Positions 46,535 through 55,986 of a stretch of 64,000 nucleotides of DNA are shown piece by piece. Position 1 is the stretch's first letter; every line of letters starts with the position of its first letter. Position numbers and translations under genes: made by a program. The notes beneath the pieces are model-generated. The model searched no databases, had not been told where the DNA came from, and worked only from the letters and a program-made list of their open reading frames with translations. The stretch is from an uncultured Pseudomonadales bacterium (lineage in GTDB: Bacteria; Pseudomonadota; Gammaproteobacteria; Pseudomonadales; Cellvibrionaceae), in assembly GCA_947489425.1 (NCBI GenBank), contig CANLDL010000001.1, forward strand, positions 620,001 through 684,000, written 5' to 3'.

Positions 46535-49228
46535 TTATGCAGATTTCTTAGTCGTTTTTTTAGTTTTTTTGGCTTTTGTTTTTTTAGCCGCTTTTTTAAT
46601 AGGCTTACTCGATACAACCCATTTCCCACCTTCATAAAAAGCCTTCCAGCCCGTTGCCTTACCTTCCACTTCCGACTGAACATACTGTTCTTTGGTTTTA
46701 CGACTATATCTTACTAAAGTAGGGATACCATCATCATCTGCTACAGGAGCGCTAAATAAAAAATTATATTTAGGGTCTATTTCATCTTTATGCGGCAGTA
46801 ATTCTGCTACAAGCGGCGCTCTTGTTTCTCGATTTTTGGGGAATTGGCTAGCCGCCAAAAATAACCCACTCGCACCATCTCGAAGAATATACGTATCATC
46901 GACTTTCTGGCACTGCAACTCAGGCATTGGCACTGGATCCATTTTAGGTGGCGCAGCCTCTCCATTTCTAAGTAACTTACGCGTATTTTTACACTCATCA
47001 TTGGTGCACCCAAAGTACTTACCAAAACGCCCGGTTTTTAATTGCATCTCGCTAGAGCATTTATCACACTCGATAATTGGACCATCGTAGCCTTTGATTT
47101 TAAAACTGCCCGCCTCAATTTCATAACCTTCACAATCGGGATTATTACCACAAATATGCAATTTGGTTTTTTCATCAACGAGATAATTATCCATTGCAGT
47201 ATTACAAATGCTGCAACGCTTCTTATTGCGCAGTTTTTGAACCTCTTCTTCCTCGTTATAATCGGTGCTAACAACATCGTCACCAGAAACAAGATTCATA
47301 GTAGTTTTACAGCGCTCTTTTGGCGGCAGCGCATAGCCTGAACAGCCCAGAAAAACACCCGTACTACCTGTTCGTATCTGCATATTACGGCCGCAACTGG
47401 TACATTTGATGTTAGTTTCCGTTGGTGAGTTACCACGCATACCGTCATCAGGATGTTGGGCTGTAGCTAGCTTTTCGGAAAAATCTTGATAAAACTGATC
47501 GAGCAGATCGCGCCACTTTAATTTATCATCAGCTACATCGTCGAGTGAATCTTCCATGTTTGCGGTAAAGCTGTAGTCCATTAGCTCGGTAAAATTCTCG
47601 ACTAACCTGTCAGTTACAATGTCGCCCATTTTTTCGGCGTAAAAGCGACGGTTCTCAACATGTACATAGCCTCTATCTTGAATCGTTGAGATGATAGATG
47701 CATAGGTTGACGGGCGGCCAATTCCACGCTTTTCCAATTCTTTCACTAAACTTGCCTCAGTGAATCGGGCTGTAGGTTTTGTAAAATGCTGTTTGGGGTC
47801 AAGTTTATTCAGGTCAAGCACATCACCGACTTTTAAGTCGGGTAACAATACATCTTCTTCCTTTTTTCCCGCAGGTGGCTGTACACGCATAAACCCATCA
47901 AAGCGAATAACACGGCCACGTGTTCTCAACTCAAAATCATCAGCACTAACAACAATGGAAGTACTAGTAAATTCTGCGTGGCTCATTTGGCAAGCAACAA
48001 ATTGTTGCCAAATAAGTGTATAAAGCCTCTCTGCATCGCGCTCCATGCCCGATAGCTGAGTGGGAGTTACATTAACATTAGAGGGACGAATGGCTTCGTG
48101 AGCCTCTTGTGCGCCTTCTTTACTGCTATAGCTAACAGGATTAGCTGGTAGGTATTTTTTTCCGTAGTTTTCAAGAACATACTCTCTACAGCTCGCCACT
48201 GCCTCTTGGCTAAGGTTAGTAGAGTCAGTACGCATATAGGTGATGTAACCCGCTTCATATAAGCGCTGCGCCATCATCATGGTTTTTTTCACACCAAAGC
48301 TTAAACGCGTACTCGCTGCCTGCTGTAGAGTCGATGTAATAAAAGGAGCACTGGGCTTTGACGAAGTCGGCTTATCATCCCGCTTGGTAACGGTGTAAGT
48401 GGCTTTTTCAAGCAATGCGACTGCAGCCATTGCTTCATCTTTACTAACGGGCTTAAATGCTTCTTTTTTGTACTTTTTAACGTCGCATTTGATGCTGTCT
48501 TTTTTCTGCGTATTCAAAAGCGCATTAATATCCCAATACTCTTCTGGGATAAAGGCTCTAATCTCACGCTCACGCTCAACGACTAAACGTACAGCAACGG
48601 ATTGCACCCGCCCTGCCGATAATCCACGGGCGACCTTCTCCCATAAGAGTGGCGATACCATATAACCCACAATACGGTCTAAAAAGCGTCTAGCTTGCTG
48701 AGCATCGACCCGACTTTGATCAAGTACACCAGGTGCTTCAAATGCTTTTTGGATAGCTGTTTTGGTGATTTCATTGAACACAACACGGCGATAACGCTTA
48801 TCGTCGCCACCTATTGCCTGTTGTAGATGCCAAGCTATCGCTTCTCCCTCCCTATCCAAATCCGTTGCAAGATAGATAGTGTCCGCATTTTCAGCAAGCT
48901 TAGTCAGCTCGTTAACCACTTTTTCTTTACCCGGTAGCACTTCGTAGTGCGCAGCCCAATTGTTATCTGGGTCAATACCCATACGCTTAATTAATTGCTC
49001 ACGCGACTTCTTTGCCTTATGGATAATTTTATCTTCCGGTGACAGCTTACGTGTTATTGCTGCCTGCCTAGCACGCTCTTTAGGATCAACAGGTTTTTTT
49101 TGCGAGCCACTTGTTGGCAAGTCTCGAATATGACCAACACTTGACTTGACAATATAGTCACTACCCAAATATTTATTGATAGTTTTTGCTTTTGCAGGTG
49201 ACTCTACAATGACAAGCGATTTAGCCAT
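46535..49228 (-). CDS. topA: DNA topoisomerase I
   Basis: An 897-residue type IA topoisomerase that relaxes negative supercoils. TOPRIM motifs [13 protein letters not shown] and [17 protein letters not shown], the active-site Tyr in [11 protein letters not shown] and four-Cys zinc-binding repeats at the C-terminus ([30 protein letters not shown]) are all intact. The protein ends in a very Lys-rich tail ([18 protein letters not shown]). Its place downstream of the lexA-sulA block resembles Pseudomonas. Confidence 0.98.
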   Translation of the reverse strand: MAKSLVIVESPAKAKTINKYLGSDYIVKSSVGHIRDLPTSGSQKKPVDPKERARQAAITRKLSPEDKIIHKAKKSREQLIKRMGIDPDNNWAAHYEVLPGKEKVVNELTKLAENADTIYLATDLDREGEAIAWHLQQAIGGDDKRYRRVVFNEITKTAIQKAFEAPGVLDQSRVDAQQARRFLDRIVGYMVSPLLWEKVARGLSAGRVQSVAVRLVVEREREIRAFIPEEYWDINALLNTQKKDSIKCDVKKYKKEAFKPVSKDEAMAAVALLEKATYTVTKRDDKPTSSKPSAPFITSTLQQAASTRLSFGVKKTMMMAQRLYEAGYITYMRTDSTNLSQEAVASCREYVLENYGKKYLPANPVSYSSKEGAQEAHEAIRPSNVNVTPTQLSGMERDAERLYTLIWQQFVACQMSHAEFTSTSIVVSADDFELRTRGRVIRFDGFMRVQPPAGKKEEDVLLPDLKVGDVLDLNKLDPKQHFTKPTARFTEASLVKELEKRGIGRPSTYASIISTIQDRGYVHVENRRFYAEKMGDIVTDRLVENFTELMDYSFTANMEDSLDDVADDKLKWRDLLDQFYQDFSEKLATAQHPDDGMRGNSPTETNIKCTSCGRNMQIRTGSTGVFLGCSGYALPPKERCKTTMNLVSGDDVVSTDYNEEEEVQKLRNKKRCSICNTAMDNYLVDEKTKLHICGNNPDCEGYEIEAGSFKIKGYDGPIIECDKCSSEMQLKTGRFGKYFGCTNDECKNTRKLLRNGEAAPPKMDPVPMPELQCQKVDDTYILRDGASGLFLAASQFPKNRETRAPLVAELLPHKDEIDPKYNFLFSAPVADDDGIPTLVRYSRKTKEQYVQSEVEGKATGWKAFYEGGKWVVSSKPIKKAAKKTKAKKTKKTTKKSA

Positions 49229-49600
49229 ACTTCTTTCTCTGAGTGCTCTAATTTGCGTTTGTTTATGTCTGTTATCTTAAAAACTAAGTACGTATTAATA
49301 GACCGGTTACGATTAAAAAGCCAATAAATACACAGTAAACAGGAACGGTGATAATCATTATGGGAGGCATATATAAAACGTCAGTGGACTCGGGTCAAGT
49401 AATTTATGTATTTAACTATTACTTAAGGGGTCGTAATTCTGCATCATTGCCTCATTTTTATGCCCTTATTTGAATATAAAACAAACACTTTTATCAATTT
49501 ACAACATCCTTTAAAAAGGCAAAGCTTAGCTAGCAATACTGAGCGTTAATCTATGTAAAAAAGGCTTAAGTATTTAACAAAAACGTCGATAACCATACTA
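49229..49600. other. Upstream region of topA
   Basis: 372 bases between topA and the MITE-like element without coding character. It should hold the topA promoter. Nothing else was recognised. Confidence 0.5.
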
Positions 49601-49692
49601 GGGCACCTCTAAATAACGTCGAATGATTGCTGCGCCTTGATTAAAGCCATATCTGTAAGCCAGAAACTATCCGACGTTATTCAGAGGTGCCC
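49601..49692. mobile_element. 92-bp MITE-like element with 21-bp terminal inverted repeats
   Basis: The left end (49601-49621) begins GGGCACCTCTAAATAACGTC and the right end (49672-49692) is its reverse complement with one mismatch. The 50-base core has no reading frame of its own. The ends resemble those of IS5-type insertion sequences of gammaproteobacteria, so this is likely an internally deleted derivative; the family is a guess. No clear target duplication was seen beyond a possible TA. It ends 34 bases before the start of the 275-residue gene. Confidence 0.7.
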
Positions 49693-49725
49693 AGAAATAG
49701 TTTTTTACTTAACTAGATACCGCTT

Positions 49726-50553
49726 ATGTCTGCTTTCGCCAGCTTATTACTTTTTATATTTGTCGCGCTCTTGTCAATGTGTGTTGTGGCTTATAGTAAT
49801 TACAGGGTTGAGCAAAACAAAAAAATACGTGCAAAAATACATCAACATAAGGCAAAAATTGAGCAGCTAGAAGATATTGTTCTTGTACTTGACCGCTTAT
49901 GTAACAATAAGATGATCACCACATTCGTTAATGATGATGTTATTGAAATCTATGAAGAAATGATCGAGCTTGCCCCAAAGACTCCGTATATCAAAGCTGG
50001 TCACAGCAATGCCAAGATGCGTTCAAATATATTAAGTGATGACTCTCATCCGAGGCAAATTGACCGTATATGTACCAGCGATGCACAAATTGCACGCTGT
50101 AGAGCCTATCTTCAGGAAACCTCGAATATTTTAAAAAGGCAGAATTCCGAAGGTAAATTCTCCGCCACAGAATTACAAGAATTTATCAACGAGTTAGAAT
50201 GGCTGCATTTACAAGTATTTGTAATCACCAATATCGCTGAAGGGCACAAAGCATACACTCGTAACGATATATTGAAAGCTAATGGATTTTATAAGAAGGC
50301 ACAAACCGAACTCTTAAGTTCTGGACACCCAGACCAACGCCGCCACGAAATGATTAAGCAAATAGCTGACCTTTTATTTGGACGGCGGCGCTTTTTAGAC
50401 AAGGACCTAATGCCAGAAGATGGGTTTAATCCTACTGATACACCACTAACAGATGAGCAAAATGATGGAGAGGAAGACAGCGTTACAGTAAATAGTGAAA
50501 ATATGCAGCACACTCAAGAGGCCAACACGACTAATAACACTATGCAGCAATAG
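49726..50553 (+). CDS. Unknown membrane-anchored coiled protein
   Basis: A 275-residue protein with one N-terminal membrane helix (about residues 4-23) followed by a helical, charged soluble part. I recognise no family. Residues 25-60 (EQNKKIRAKIHQHKAKIEQLEDIVLVLDRLC) look coiled-coil, and the last 45 residues are acidic and Asn/Thr/Gln-rich, probably disordered. The helical middle (about 120-220) has a TPR-like character (EGHKAYTRNDILKANGFYKKAQTEL) without a clear repeat. The MITE-like element lies directly upstream. It converges with and overlaps the next gene by 14 bases. Confidence 0.8.
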   Translation: MSAFASLLLFIFVALLSMCVVAYSNYRVEQNKKIRAKIHQHKAKIEQLEDIVLVLDRLCNNKMITTFVNDDVIEIYEEMIELAPKTPYIKAGHSNAKMRSNILSDDSHPRQIDRICTSDAQIARCRAYLQETSNILKRQNSEGKFSATELQEFINELEWLHLQVFVITNIAEGHKAYTRNDILKANGFYKKAQTELLSSGHPDQRRHEMIKQIADLLFGRRRFLDKDLMPEDGFNPTDTPLTDEQNDGEEDSVTVNSENMQHTQEANTTNNTMQQ

Positions 50554-51016
50554 TTGCAATCTCGTCTAATAAACCTTTGATGTGATCTACGGTTATCTCT
50601 GACGGTTTTTCTTTCCACCAAACGCTAACACTCTTCTCATTAACAGCTACACCAACGATATCATCACTCAGCTTGTCTAAAAAACCTCGCAACTTATCAG
50701 TATTTTTACTCGCCACTCGCTTATCTGATTGCCATTCCCACACACCATAAAAATGAATCTCATGCTCGTAGGAACGACGTAGTAATGACCATGTAGGTGT
50801 ATGCTTAGGTAAATCCGCATGGCAACTATAGATGGCAACGGTAATTTTTTGATCACCCTGATCATAATCGCTCATACGTATTTGCAGGCCTGCAAGTGCA
50901 GCTTTTTGCCTGAGATCAGCTAAACGCTTATCCCTATTTGAGGGTTGCATTAGCATAATGGGCCCAACCGCCATTGCTATTGCTAAACCAATTAAAACAA
51001 TCGGCCAAAACGACAT
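50540..51016 (-). CDS. Conserved hypothetical membrane-anchored protein
   Basis: A 158-residue protein with an N-terminal membrane helix (about 3-22, FWPIVLIGLAIAMAVGPIMLMQPS), a basic patch (NRDKRLADLRQKAALAGLQIRM) and a soluble domain ending IKGLLDEIATIA. Its starting pattern is common in uncharacterised pseudomonad-type proteins, but I know no function. It is convergent with the 275-residue gene. Confidence 0.8.
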   Translation of the reverse strand: MSFWPIVLIGLAIAMAVGPIMLMQPSNRDKRLADLRQKAALAGLQIRMSDYDQGDQKITVAIYSCHADLPKHTPTWSLLRRSYEHEIHFYGVWEWQSDKRVASKNTDKLRGFLDKLSDDIVGVAVNEKSVSVWWKEKPSEITVDHIKGLLDEIATIAA

Positions 51017-51304
51017 AAAGAATCCTTATCGCTAATTTATATTATGGGGAGTCATCGTAACATTAAAATTGATATTTTTTGGAACGATAACCTAGCTTTA
51101 GTATCATAAAGCCTAATATCAAGACGACTTTCTTTTGATTATTTTTTAAGATTTTATAGCTTTGTAACAACAAGATGATATATCGTATACACACGTTTTA
51201 AATATACCTATATATTTTGTTAGATTGTAATAATATGTCTGTAAATATATAAGAAAAAATCATCTTAACTCTCAATAAAACATGTTCATCTAGACTGGTA
51301 TTTT

Positions 51305-53329
51305 ATGCGAGTACACCCTATCAATATAAGTAGGCTCATAAAGGTATTTACCCTTACGGGCCTAACTTTTACTGTATTGCTTAATCATTCTATAAGCTAC
51401 TCATCGACAACTGAGGCGAGCGTCAATAAGGCTGCCACTAAACAAATAGAACATACTCCTGAAAAGCAAGCAGAGATGTATGAACGACAACGGCAACACT
51501 ATATTGATGCAAGAGAGGCGCTGAAAAACAAACAAAAGCGGGCTTATCAAAGCCTCAAGCAACATTTAAGTAACTACCCTTTACTTCCCTATCTTGAATA
51601 TCAAGAACTACTACAAAATTTACCTGAGCGCCCTTATCAAAAAATTGATCGTTTTTTAGTCGACAATAAGGATTCCTACCTTGGTGATTTACTCTTAGAA
51701 AGATGGCTGTATGTACTTTCCGAGCAAAAGCGTTGGCACGACTATAGAAGTTACTATAGTGCGGAGATCACCTCTTCTTCAGAACAATGCTTATATATCT
51801 GGTCACGCCACAAAACAGGAGATTCAGAAGCATTAAAAGAAACTTCGGCACTATGGAATGTTGGGAAATCTCAGCCCAAAAGCTGCGACCCGTTATTTAA
51901 AGAATGGAAGCAAAAAGGTCATCTTACTGAAGAATTGATCTGGAGCCGCTATCAAAAAACCGCTCGCAGAAAAAAGAATAGGCGACTCATTAGTTATTTG
52001 AAGCGATTAATGTCAGCTGAGTCTAAATTACTTGCAGAAAAATATGAGTTAACCATCAGAAACCCCGAGAGGTTAGAAAAAATTTCTGACTATAGTGATA
52101 AAAACCCAATCACAACAAACATTGTGTACAAGGGGCTTTTACGTCACATCAACAGAGACTCAACAAGAGCGAATGAGTTATGGAAGAAGTATCAAAAAGT
52201 ACTTTCTTTCGATACTGAACAAAAACAAGCATTTAATTTTAAATTAGCCAAACGAAAAGCTTTTGATTATGAGGTCTCGGCAGCCAAAGAGTTACTAAGT
52301 CAATTATCGCCAGAAAATCAAACGACTATTATTGAAATTATTTTACGGGAACATTTAAAAAACCGTAAATGGAATGAATTTTATACATGGGTCAATCTTT
52401 TATCTCCAGAAGAGCGTGCCTCTGACCGCTGGCAATACTGGCAAGCTCGATTTTATGAGCATATTGAAAAATCAAAAGAATTATATTTACCTATTTACGA
52501 GAAATTGGCTAACACACGTAGTTACTATGGCTTTTTATCAGCTGATCTCCTAGACAAGCCATATAATTTGCAAAACTCGCCTTCGGTTATTAATCCAGAA
52601 ACCTTATCCCAGCTACAAAAAAATAAGACAATTAAACGTATACGTGAGTTGTACGCCATTGGTAGAGTGAATGATGCCCGTTCTGAATGGCTATATGTGA
52701 CTAAAGACTTTAATAAAGAACAATTTATAACTCTTGCCAAGCTTACTAATGACTGGGGTTGGCATAGGAAATCCATTGAATCTATGGCGGCTGCAACAAG
52801 CTGGGATGACCTAGCCATACGCTTTCCCATAGCCCATCAAGGCATTATCACTCAACAAGCAGCAGAGACTAACCTACCACCTACGTTAATCTTTGCTATA
52901 GCTAGGCAAGAAAGCGCATGGGAGCAAGATGCACGCTCTAGTGCTGGTGCTATGGGTTTGATGCAACTATTACCAAGAACAGCCAAAGCGACTGCTAGAA
53001 AAGCAGGCATAAGCTATAGAAGGAAAGATTTATTAAAGCCTGAAAAGAATATTATTTTAGGCTCACGCTATATAAGTACATTACTCGATAAATACGAAAA
53101 TAACCGAATAACTGCAATTGCAGCCTATAATGCAGGTCCTAGTAGGGTTAACCGCTGGCTTGAAGAAACTGAAGAAAACTTACCACATGACATATGGGTA
53201 GAAGTTATCCCCTTTGGTGAAACGCGTAAATATGTCCAAAACGTACTTTCTTATGCAGTCGTTTATGCCCATCAAACAGGCAGTAGCTTATCGCTATTAA
53301 CAGAACTTGAGAAACAAAGGCCTTTATAA
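51305..53329 (+). CDS. slt: Soluble lytic murein transglycosylase
   Basis: A 674-residue periplasmic enzyme of the Slt70 family that cleaves peptidoglycan glycan strands with formation of 1,6-anhydromuramic ends. It has a signal-peptide-like N-terminus (about 1-33), a long superhelical U/L-domain (about 45-500) and a C-terminal lysozyme-like domain with catalytic Glu536 in ARQESAWEQDARSSAGAMGLMQLLP, then AYNAGPSRVNRW. Length is standard. A terminator overlaps the stop codon. Confidence 0.96.
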   Translation: MRVHPINISRLIKVFTLTGLTFTVLLNHSISYSSTTEASVNKAATKQIEHTPEKQAEMYERQRQHYIDAREALKNKQKRAYQSLKQHLSNYPLLPYLEYQELLQNLPERPYQKIDRFLVDNKDSYLGDLLLERWLYVLSEQKRWHDYRSYYSAEITSSSEQCLYIWSRHKTGDSEALKETSALWNVGKSQPKSCDPLFKEWKQKGHLTEELIWSRYQKTARRKKNRRLISYLKRLMSAESKLLAEKYELTIRNPERLEKISDYSDKNPITTNIVYKGLLRHINRDSTRANELWKKYQKVLSFDTEQKQAFNFKLAKRKAFDYEVSAAKELLSQLSPENQTTIIEIILREHLKNRKWNEFYTWVNLLSPEERASDRWQYWQARFYEHIEKSKELYLPIYEKLANTRSYYGFLSADLLDKPYNLQNSPSVINPETLSQLQKNKTIKRIRELYAIGRVNDARSEWLYVTKDFNKEQFITLAKLTNDWGWHRKSIESMAAATSWDDLAIRFPIAHQGIITQQAAETNLPPTLIFAIARQESAWEQDARSSAGAMGLMQLLPRTAKATARKAGISYRRKDLLKPEKNIILGSRYISTLLDKYENNRITAIAAYNAGPSRVNRWLEETEENLPHDIWVEVIPFGETRKYVQNVLSYAVVYAHQTGSSLSLLTELEKQRPL

Positions 53330-53339
53330 AAGGCCTTTT
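53316..53339. terminator. Terminator between slt and cheV
   Basis: AAAGGCCTTT-ATA-AAAGGCCTTT: each 10-base arm is itself palindromic, so the pair is both a direct and an inverted repeat. It overlaps the slt stop codon and is followed by TC. It may serve both convergent genes. Confidence 0.75.
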
Positions 53340-53360
53340 CGGAAGTAATCAGTTTTAGTG

Positions 53361-54305
53361 CTATGAGCCGTATACCTTTCTGATACGGTCTTGCACCAAA
53401 GTTGCCAACTCATCTGGCCTAAATTTAGATAAGAATCCATCACAACCCACTTTTTTGGTCATAGTTTCATTAAAACTGCCGCTGAGTGATGTATGCATTA
53501 CAACAAATAGGTCTTTTAGGCGCTCATCTGAGCGAATTTCACTGGTTAGACGATAACCGTCCATCTCTGGCATCTCAGCATCGGTAATTAACATTAAGAA
53601 TCGATTAGCGACATCAGTACCGTCTGTTGCCATTTGTTTAAGCATTTCTAAGCCCTTTAAACCGTCACTGGCATGCACAACATCAATATTCAAATCTAGG
53701 CTCTCTAGTGCGCCTCTAATCTGGTTTCTAGCTGTTGACGAATCATCAACAGACAATATTTCGATACGTTGATCACCAATCAGCTCTTTCAATGAAGGAT
53801 CGCGGACCTCTTCAGAAACAACTGTTGATGGTGGAATAATATCTGCTAGTACTCGCTCAACATCCAGTATTTCAACAATCTTCTCGTTGATGCGTGTAAA
53901 GGCTGTTAAGAAATGCGCATTACCCGAAGCCTTCGGGGGAGGCAAAATAGAATCCCAGTTGAGGTTCACAATCCTGTCCACAGCGCCTATTACAAAGCCC
54001 TGAATCGAGCGGTTATATTCCGTCACAATAAGATTACAGCTCTCATCTCGTGGTAATGGAGATCGCCCAATAGCCACGTTAAGGTCAATAACAGGCACTG
54101 CCCTATCACGCAAATGCGCAATACCACAAACTGCTGGATGGCTACGAGGCACTTCGGTTAGTGGAGGAACTTGCACTACCTCTTGAATTTTAAATACGTT
54201 AATGGCGAAGGTTTGTTGACCTTTCAGGTGAAACATTAACAGTTCTAGGCGGTTTTCGCCGACCAAGTTTGTACGAGAATCGATACTTGCGAGTAATCCA
54301 GACAT
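53361..54305 (-). CDS. cheV: Chemotaxis coupling protein CheV
   Basis: A 314-residue protein with an N-terminal CheW domain (about 15-165, FAINVFKIQEVVQVPPLTEVPRSHPAVCGIAHLRDRAVPVIDL) and a C-terminal receiver (about 185-310; acidic pair in VDDSS, phospho-Asp in MLITDAEMPEMDG, Lys in LSKFRPDE). It couples chemoreceptors to CheA with adaptation through phosphorylation. It is isolated from other che genes in this window. Confidence 0.96.
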   Translation of the reverse strand: MSGLLASIDSRTNLVGENRLELLMFHLKGQQTFAINVFKIQEVVQVPPLTEVPRSHPAVCGIAHLRDRAVPVIDLNVAIGRSPLPRDESCNLIVTEYNRSIQGFVIGAVDRIVNLNWDSILPPPKASGNAHFLTAFTRINEKIVEILDVERVLADIIPPSTVVSEEVRDPSLKELIGDQRIEILSVDDSSTARNQIRGALESLDLNIDVVHASDGLKGLEMLKQMATDGTDVANRFLMLITDAEMPEMDGYRLTSEIRSDERLKDLFVVMHTSLSGSFNETMTKKVGCDGFLSKFRPDELATLVQDRIRKVYGS

Positions 54306-54418
54306 AAAATATTACAACTCAATTTAGTAAGACATATAATTAGTGTAGACAAAAGAAACAATAAATCACGAAATTTGAACTACAATATAAAAATAACGAA
54401 AAAGGTGTGTGTTTTTAT

Positions 54419-55645
54419 ATGCAAGAACTATCAAATCTTATTGCTAGGCAGCCCATTTGTAATAAGCAACTCAAGGTTAAAGCCTTCGAGCTGCTATACA
54501 GGATGCAAATGACCAGTGAGGGAAACCCACTACTTGATAACCCTGATGGGGCAACCATTGACGTTTTATTGGCAGCATTTAATGATTTATGTATACGAGA
54601 TGTAGTTGGTGACAAATTAGCGTTCATTAATTTCACCAGCAATATTATTTTGAAACAAATCCCCCCTATTTCGCACAAACAACTAGTCGTTGAGTTACTC
54701 GAAGACCAAGAAATAACGCCACAATTACTCAAAGCCATCGCACGCTTACGCCAAAAGGGCTACAAAATAGCATTAGATGATTTTTGTCTAACTAAAGAAA
54801 CTATTTCTCTTATCGAATATGCCGATATTATTAAAATTGATGTATTAGATACTCCTCCAGATGTTTGGGCAAATTACATACCTAAATTAAAAGAAAAAGG
54901 GATCACCTTACTGGCAGAAAAAGTCGAAACACAAGAAATGTTTGAACGTTGCTGCGAGTTGGATTTTGACCTTTTTCAAGGATACTTTTTTGCCAAGCCA
55001 AAAATTATAGCTGGCAAGCGAATATCTAATAACGAGTTAAGTATTTTAGAATTAATCGGAAAATTAAGTTCACCAGAGGTTGATATTGATGACATCACTA
55101 ATATTATTATTCGTGACCCTAATTTAACCTATAATCTTTTACGTACGATCAATTCTGGTTTATTCGGGCTATCTAAAGAGATAGACTCTATCAAGCATGC
55201 TATTACTATGCTTGGCTTAAAAAAGTTAAAAAAATGGATTAGTTTATTAGCCCTAACAACCCTCGATAATAAACCACAATTACTGATTGTTTTTGCGATG
55301 GTTAGGGCAAAAATGTGTGAAATATTAGGGCAAAAAACAACTTCTCGAGGATCTGCAGATGATTACTTTACTATGGGCCTTTTATCGCTGATGGATGCAT
55401 TTGTAAATTTGAATATGGACACTTTACTGAAGAAAATATCTCTTCCACAAAAGATGGAGGACGCATTACTACGCTATGAAGGTGAAATGGGAAAAGTCTT
55501 GCATTGCGTTGTTAATTATCAAAACGGGAATTGGGATAACAACGAGAAAATCTCTATTCTTGAAAGTGGTAAAATCAAAGCAAATGATATTACACAAGCC
55601 TACTTAGACGGTGTGCAGTGGGCAGAAAGTAATAAAAACTTATAA
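54419..55645 (+). CDS. EAL-HDOD domain protein (YuxH/CdgJ type)
   Basis: A 408-residue cytosolic protein with an EAL-like domain (about 5-195) and an HDOD domain (about 200-395). The EAL motif reads AFELLYR, the metal-site Asp pair is DDFCLT where active enzymes have DDFG, and IKIDVLD, EKVETQEMFE and LFQGYFFAKP are recognisable. Several positions depart from active phosphodiesterases, so catalysis is doubtful and it may be a c-di-GMP-linked adaptor. I chose the ATG at 54419 over a GTG at 54407. It is divergent from cheV, with about 110 bases between. Confidence 0.88.
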   Translation: MQELSNLIARQPICNKQLKVKAFELLYRMQMTSEGNPLLDNPDGATIDVLLAAFNDLCIRDVVGDKLAFINFTSNIILKQIPPISHKQLVVELLEDQEITPQLLKAIARLRQKGYKIALDDFCLTKETISLIEYADIIKIDVLDTPPDVWANYIPKLKEKGITLLAEKVETQEMFERCCELDFDLFQGYFFAKPKIIAGKRISNNELSILELIGKLSSPEVDIDDITNIIIRDPNLTYNLLRTINSGLFGLSKEIDSIKHAITMLGLKKLKKWISLLALTTLDNKPQLLIVFAMVRAKMCEILGQKTTSRGSADDYFTMGLLSLMDAFVNLNMDTLLKKISLPQKMEDALLRYEGEMGKVLHCVVNYQNGNWDNNEKISILESGKIKANDITQAYLDGVQWAESNKNL

Positions 55646-55671
55646 ATAATTTATCTGTATACTACTGTAAA

Positions 55672-55920
55672 TTAGATTGTTAGCTCTTCTAAAAAAGCAT
55701 TAACCGCTAAATTATCAAAAGGCCAAAATAGCTCTTTAGTATTTACGTTTGAATAAAGTACAGGGATGCTAACACCATACTTTTTAAGTAGCTCTGGATC
55801 ATCCGCTATATCAATTTTTTCTAAAAAGAAATTGCTATTGCTAATACAATCTGCAATTATCTCCTCTGCAATATCACATAAATGACAAGCCAATGTAGAA
55901 TACAAAGTAATTTTTTGCAT
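55672..55920 (-). CDS. Glutaredoxin-family thiol protein (DUF836-like)
   Basis: An 82-residue protein with the thioredoxin-fold start KITLYSTLACHLC, redox pair Cys12-Cys15, and a cis-Pro in VSIPVLYSN. This matches the small glutaredoxin-like DUF836 group common in gammaproteobacteria. Target unknown. It lies at the 3' side of the transglutaminase gene, same strand, 66 bases away. Confidence 0.88.
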   Translation of the reverse strand: MQKITLYSTLACHLCDIAEEIIADCISNSNFFLEKIDIADDPELLKKYGVSIPVLYSNVNTKELFWPFDNLAVNAFLEELTI

Positions 55921-55986
55921 AATTATTTCAAAGCCTTTTTAAATGCTACTCAATCATATTTAACTAATCGTAGTATTTACTATAAA

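Noticed and set aside
46692..47090. Open frame of 132 codons antisense to the topA zinc-finger region
   Set aside because: The Cys-rich zinc repeats in the sense frame are clearly real, and the antisense frame has no start signal.
49637..49870. Possible 77-codon gene beginning in the MITE-like element
   Set aside because: It overlaps the 275-residue gene in another frame; the latter has a proper membrane helix and long coding character, while this frame is Leu/Tyr/Cys-rich noise.
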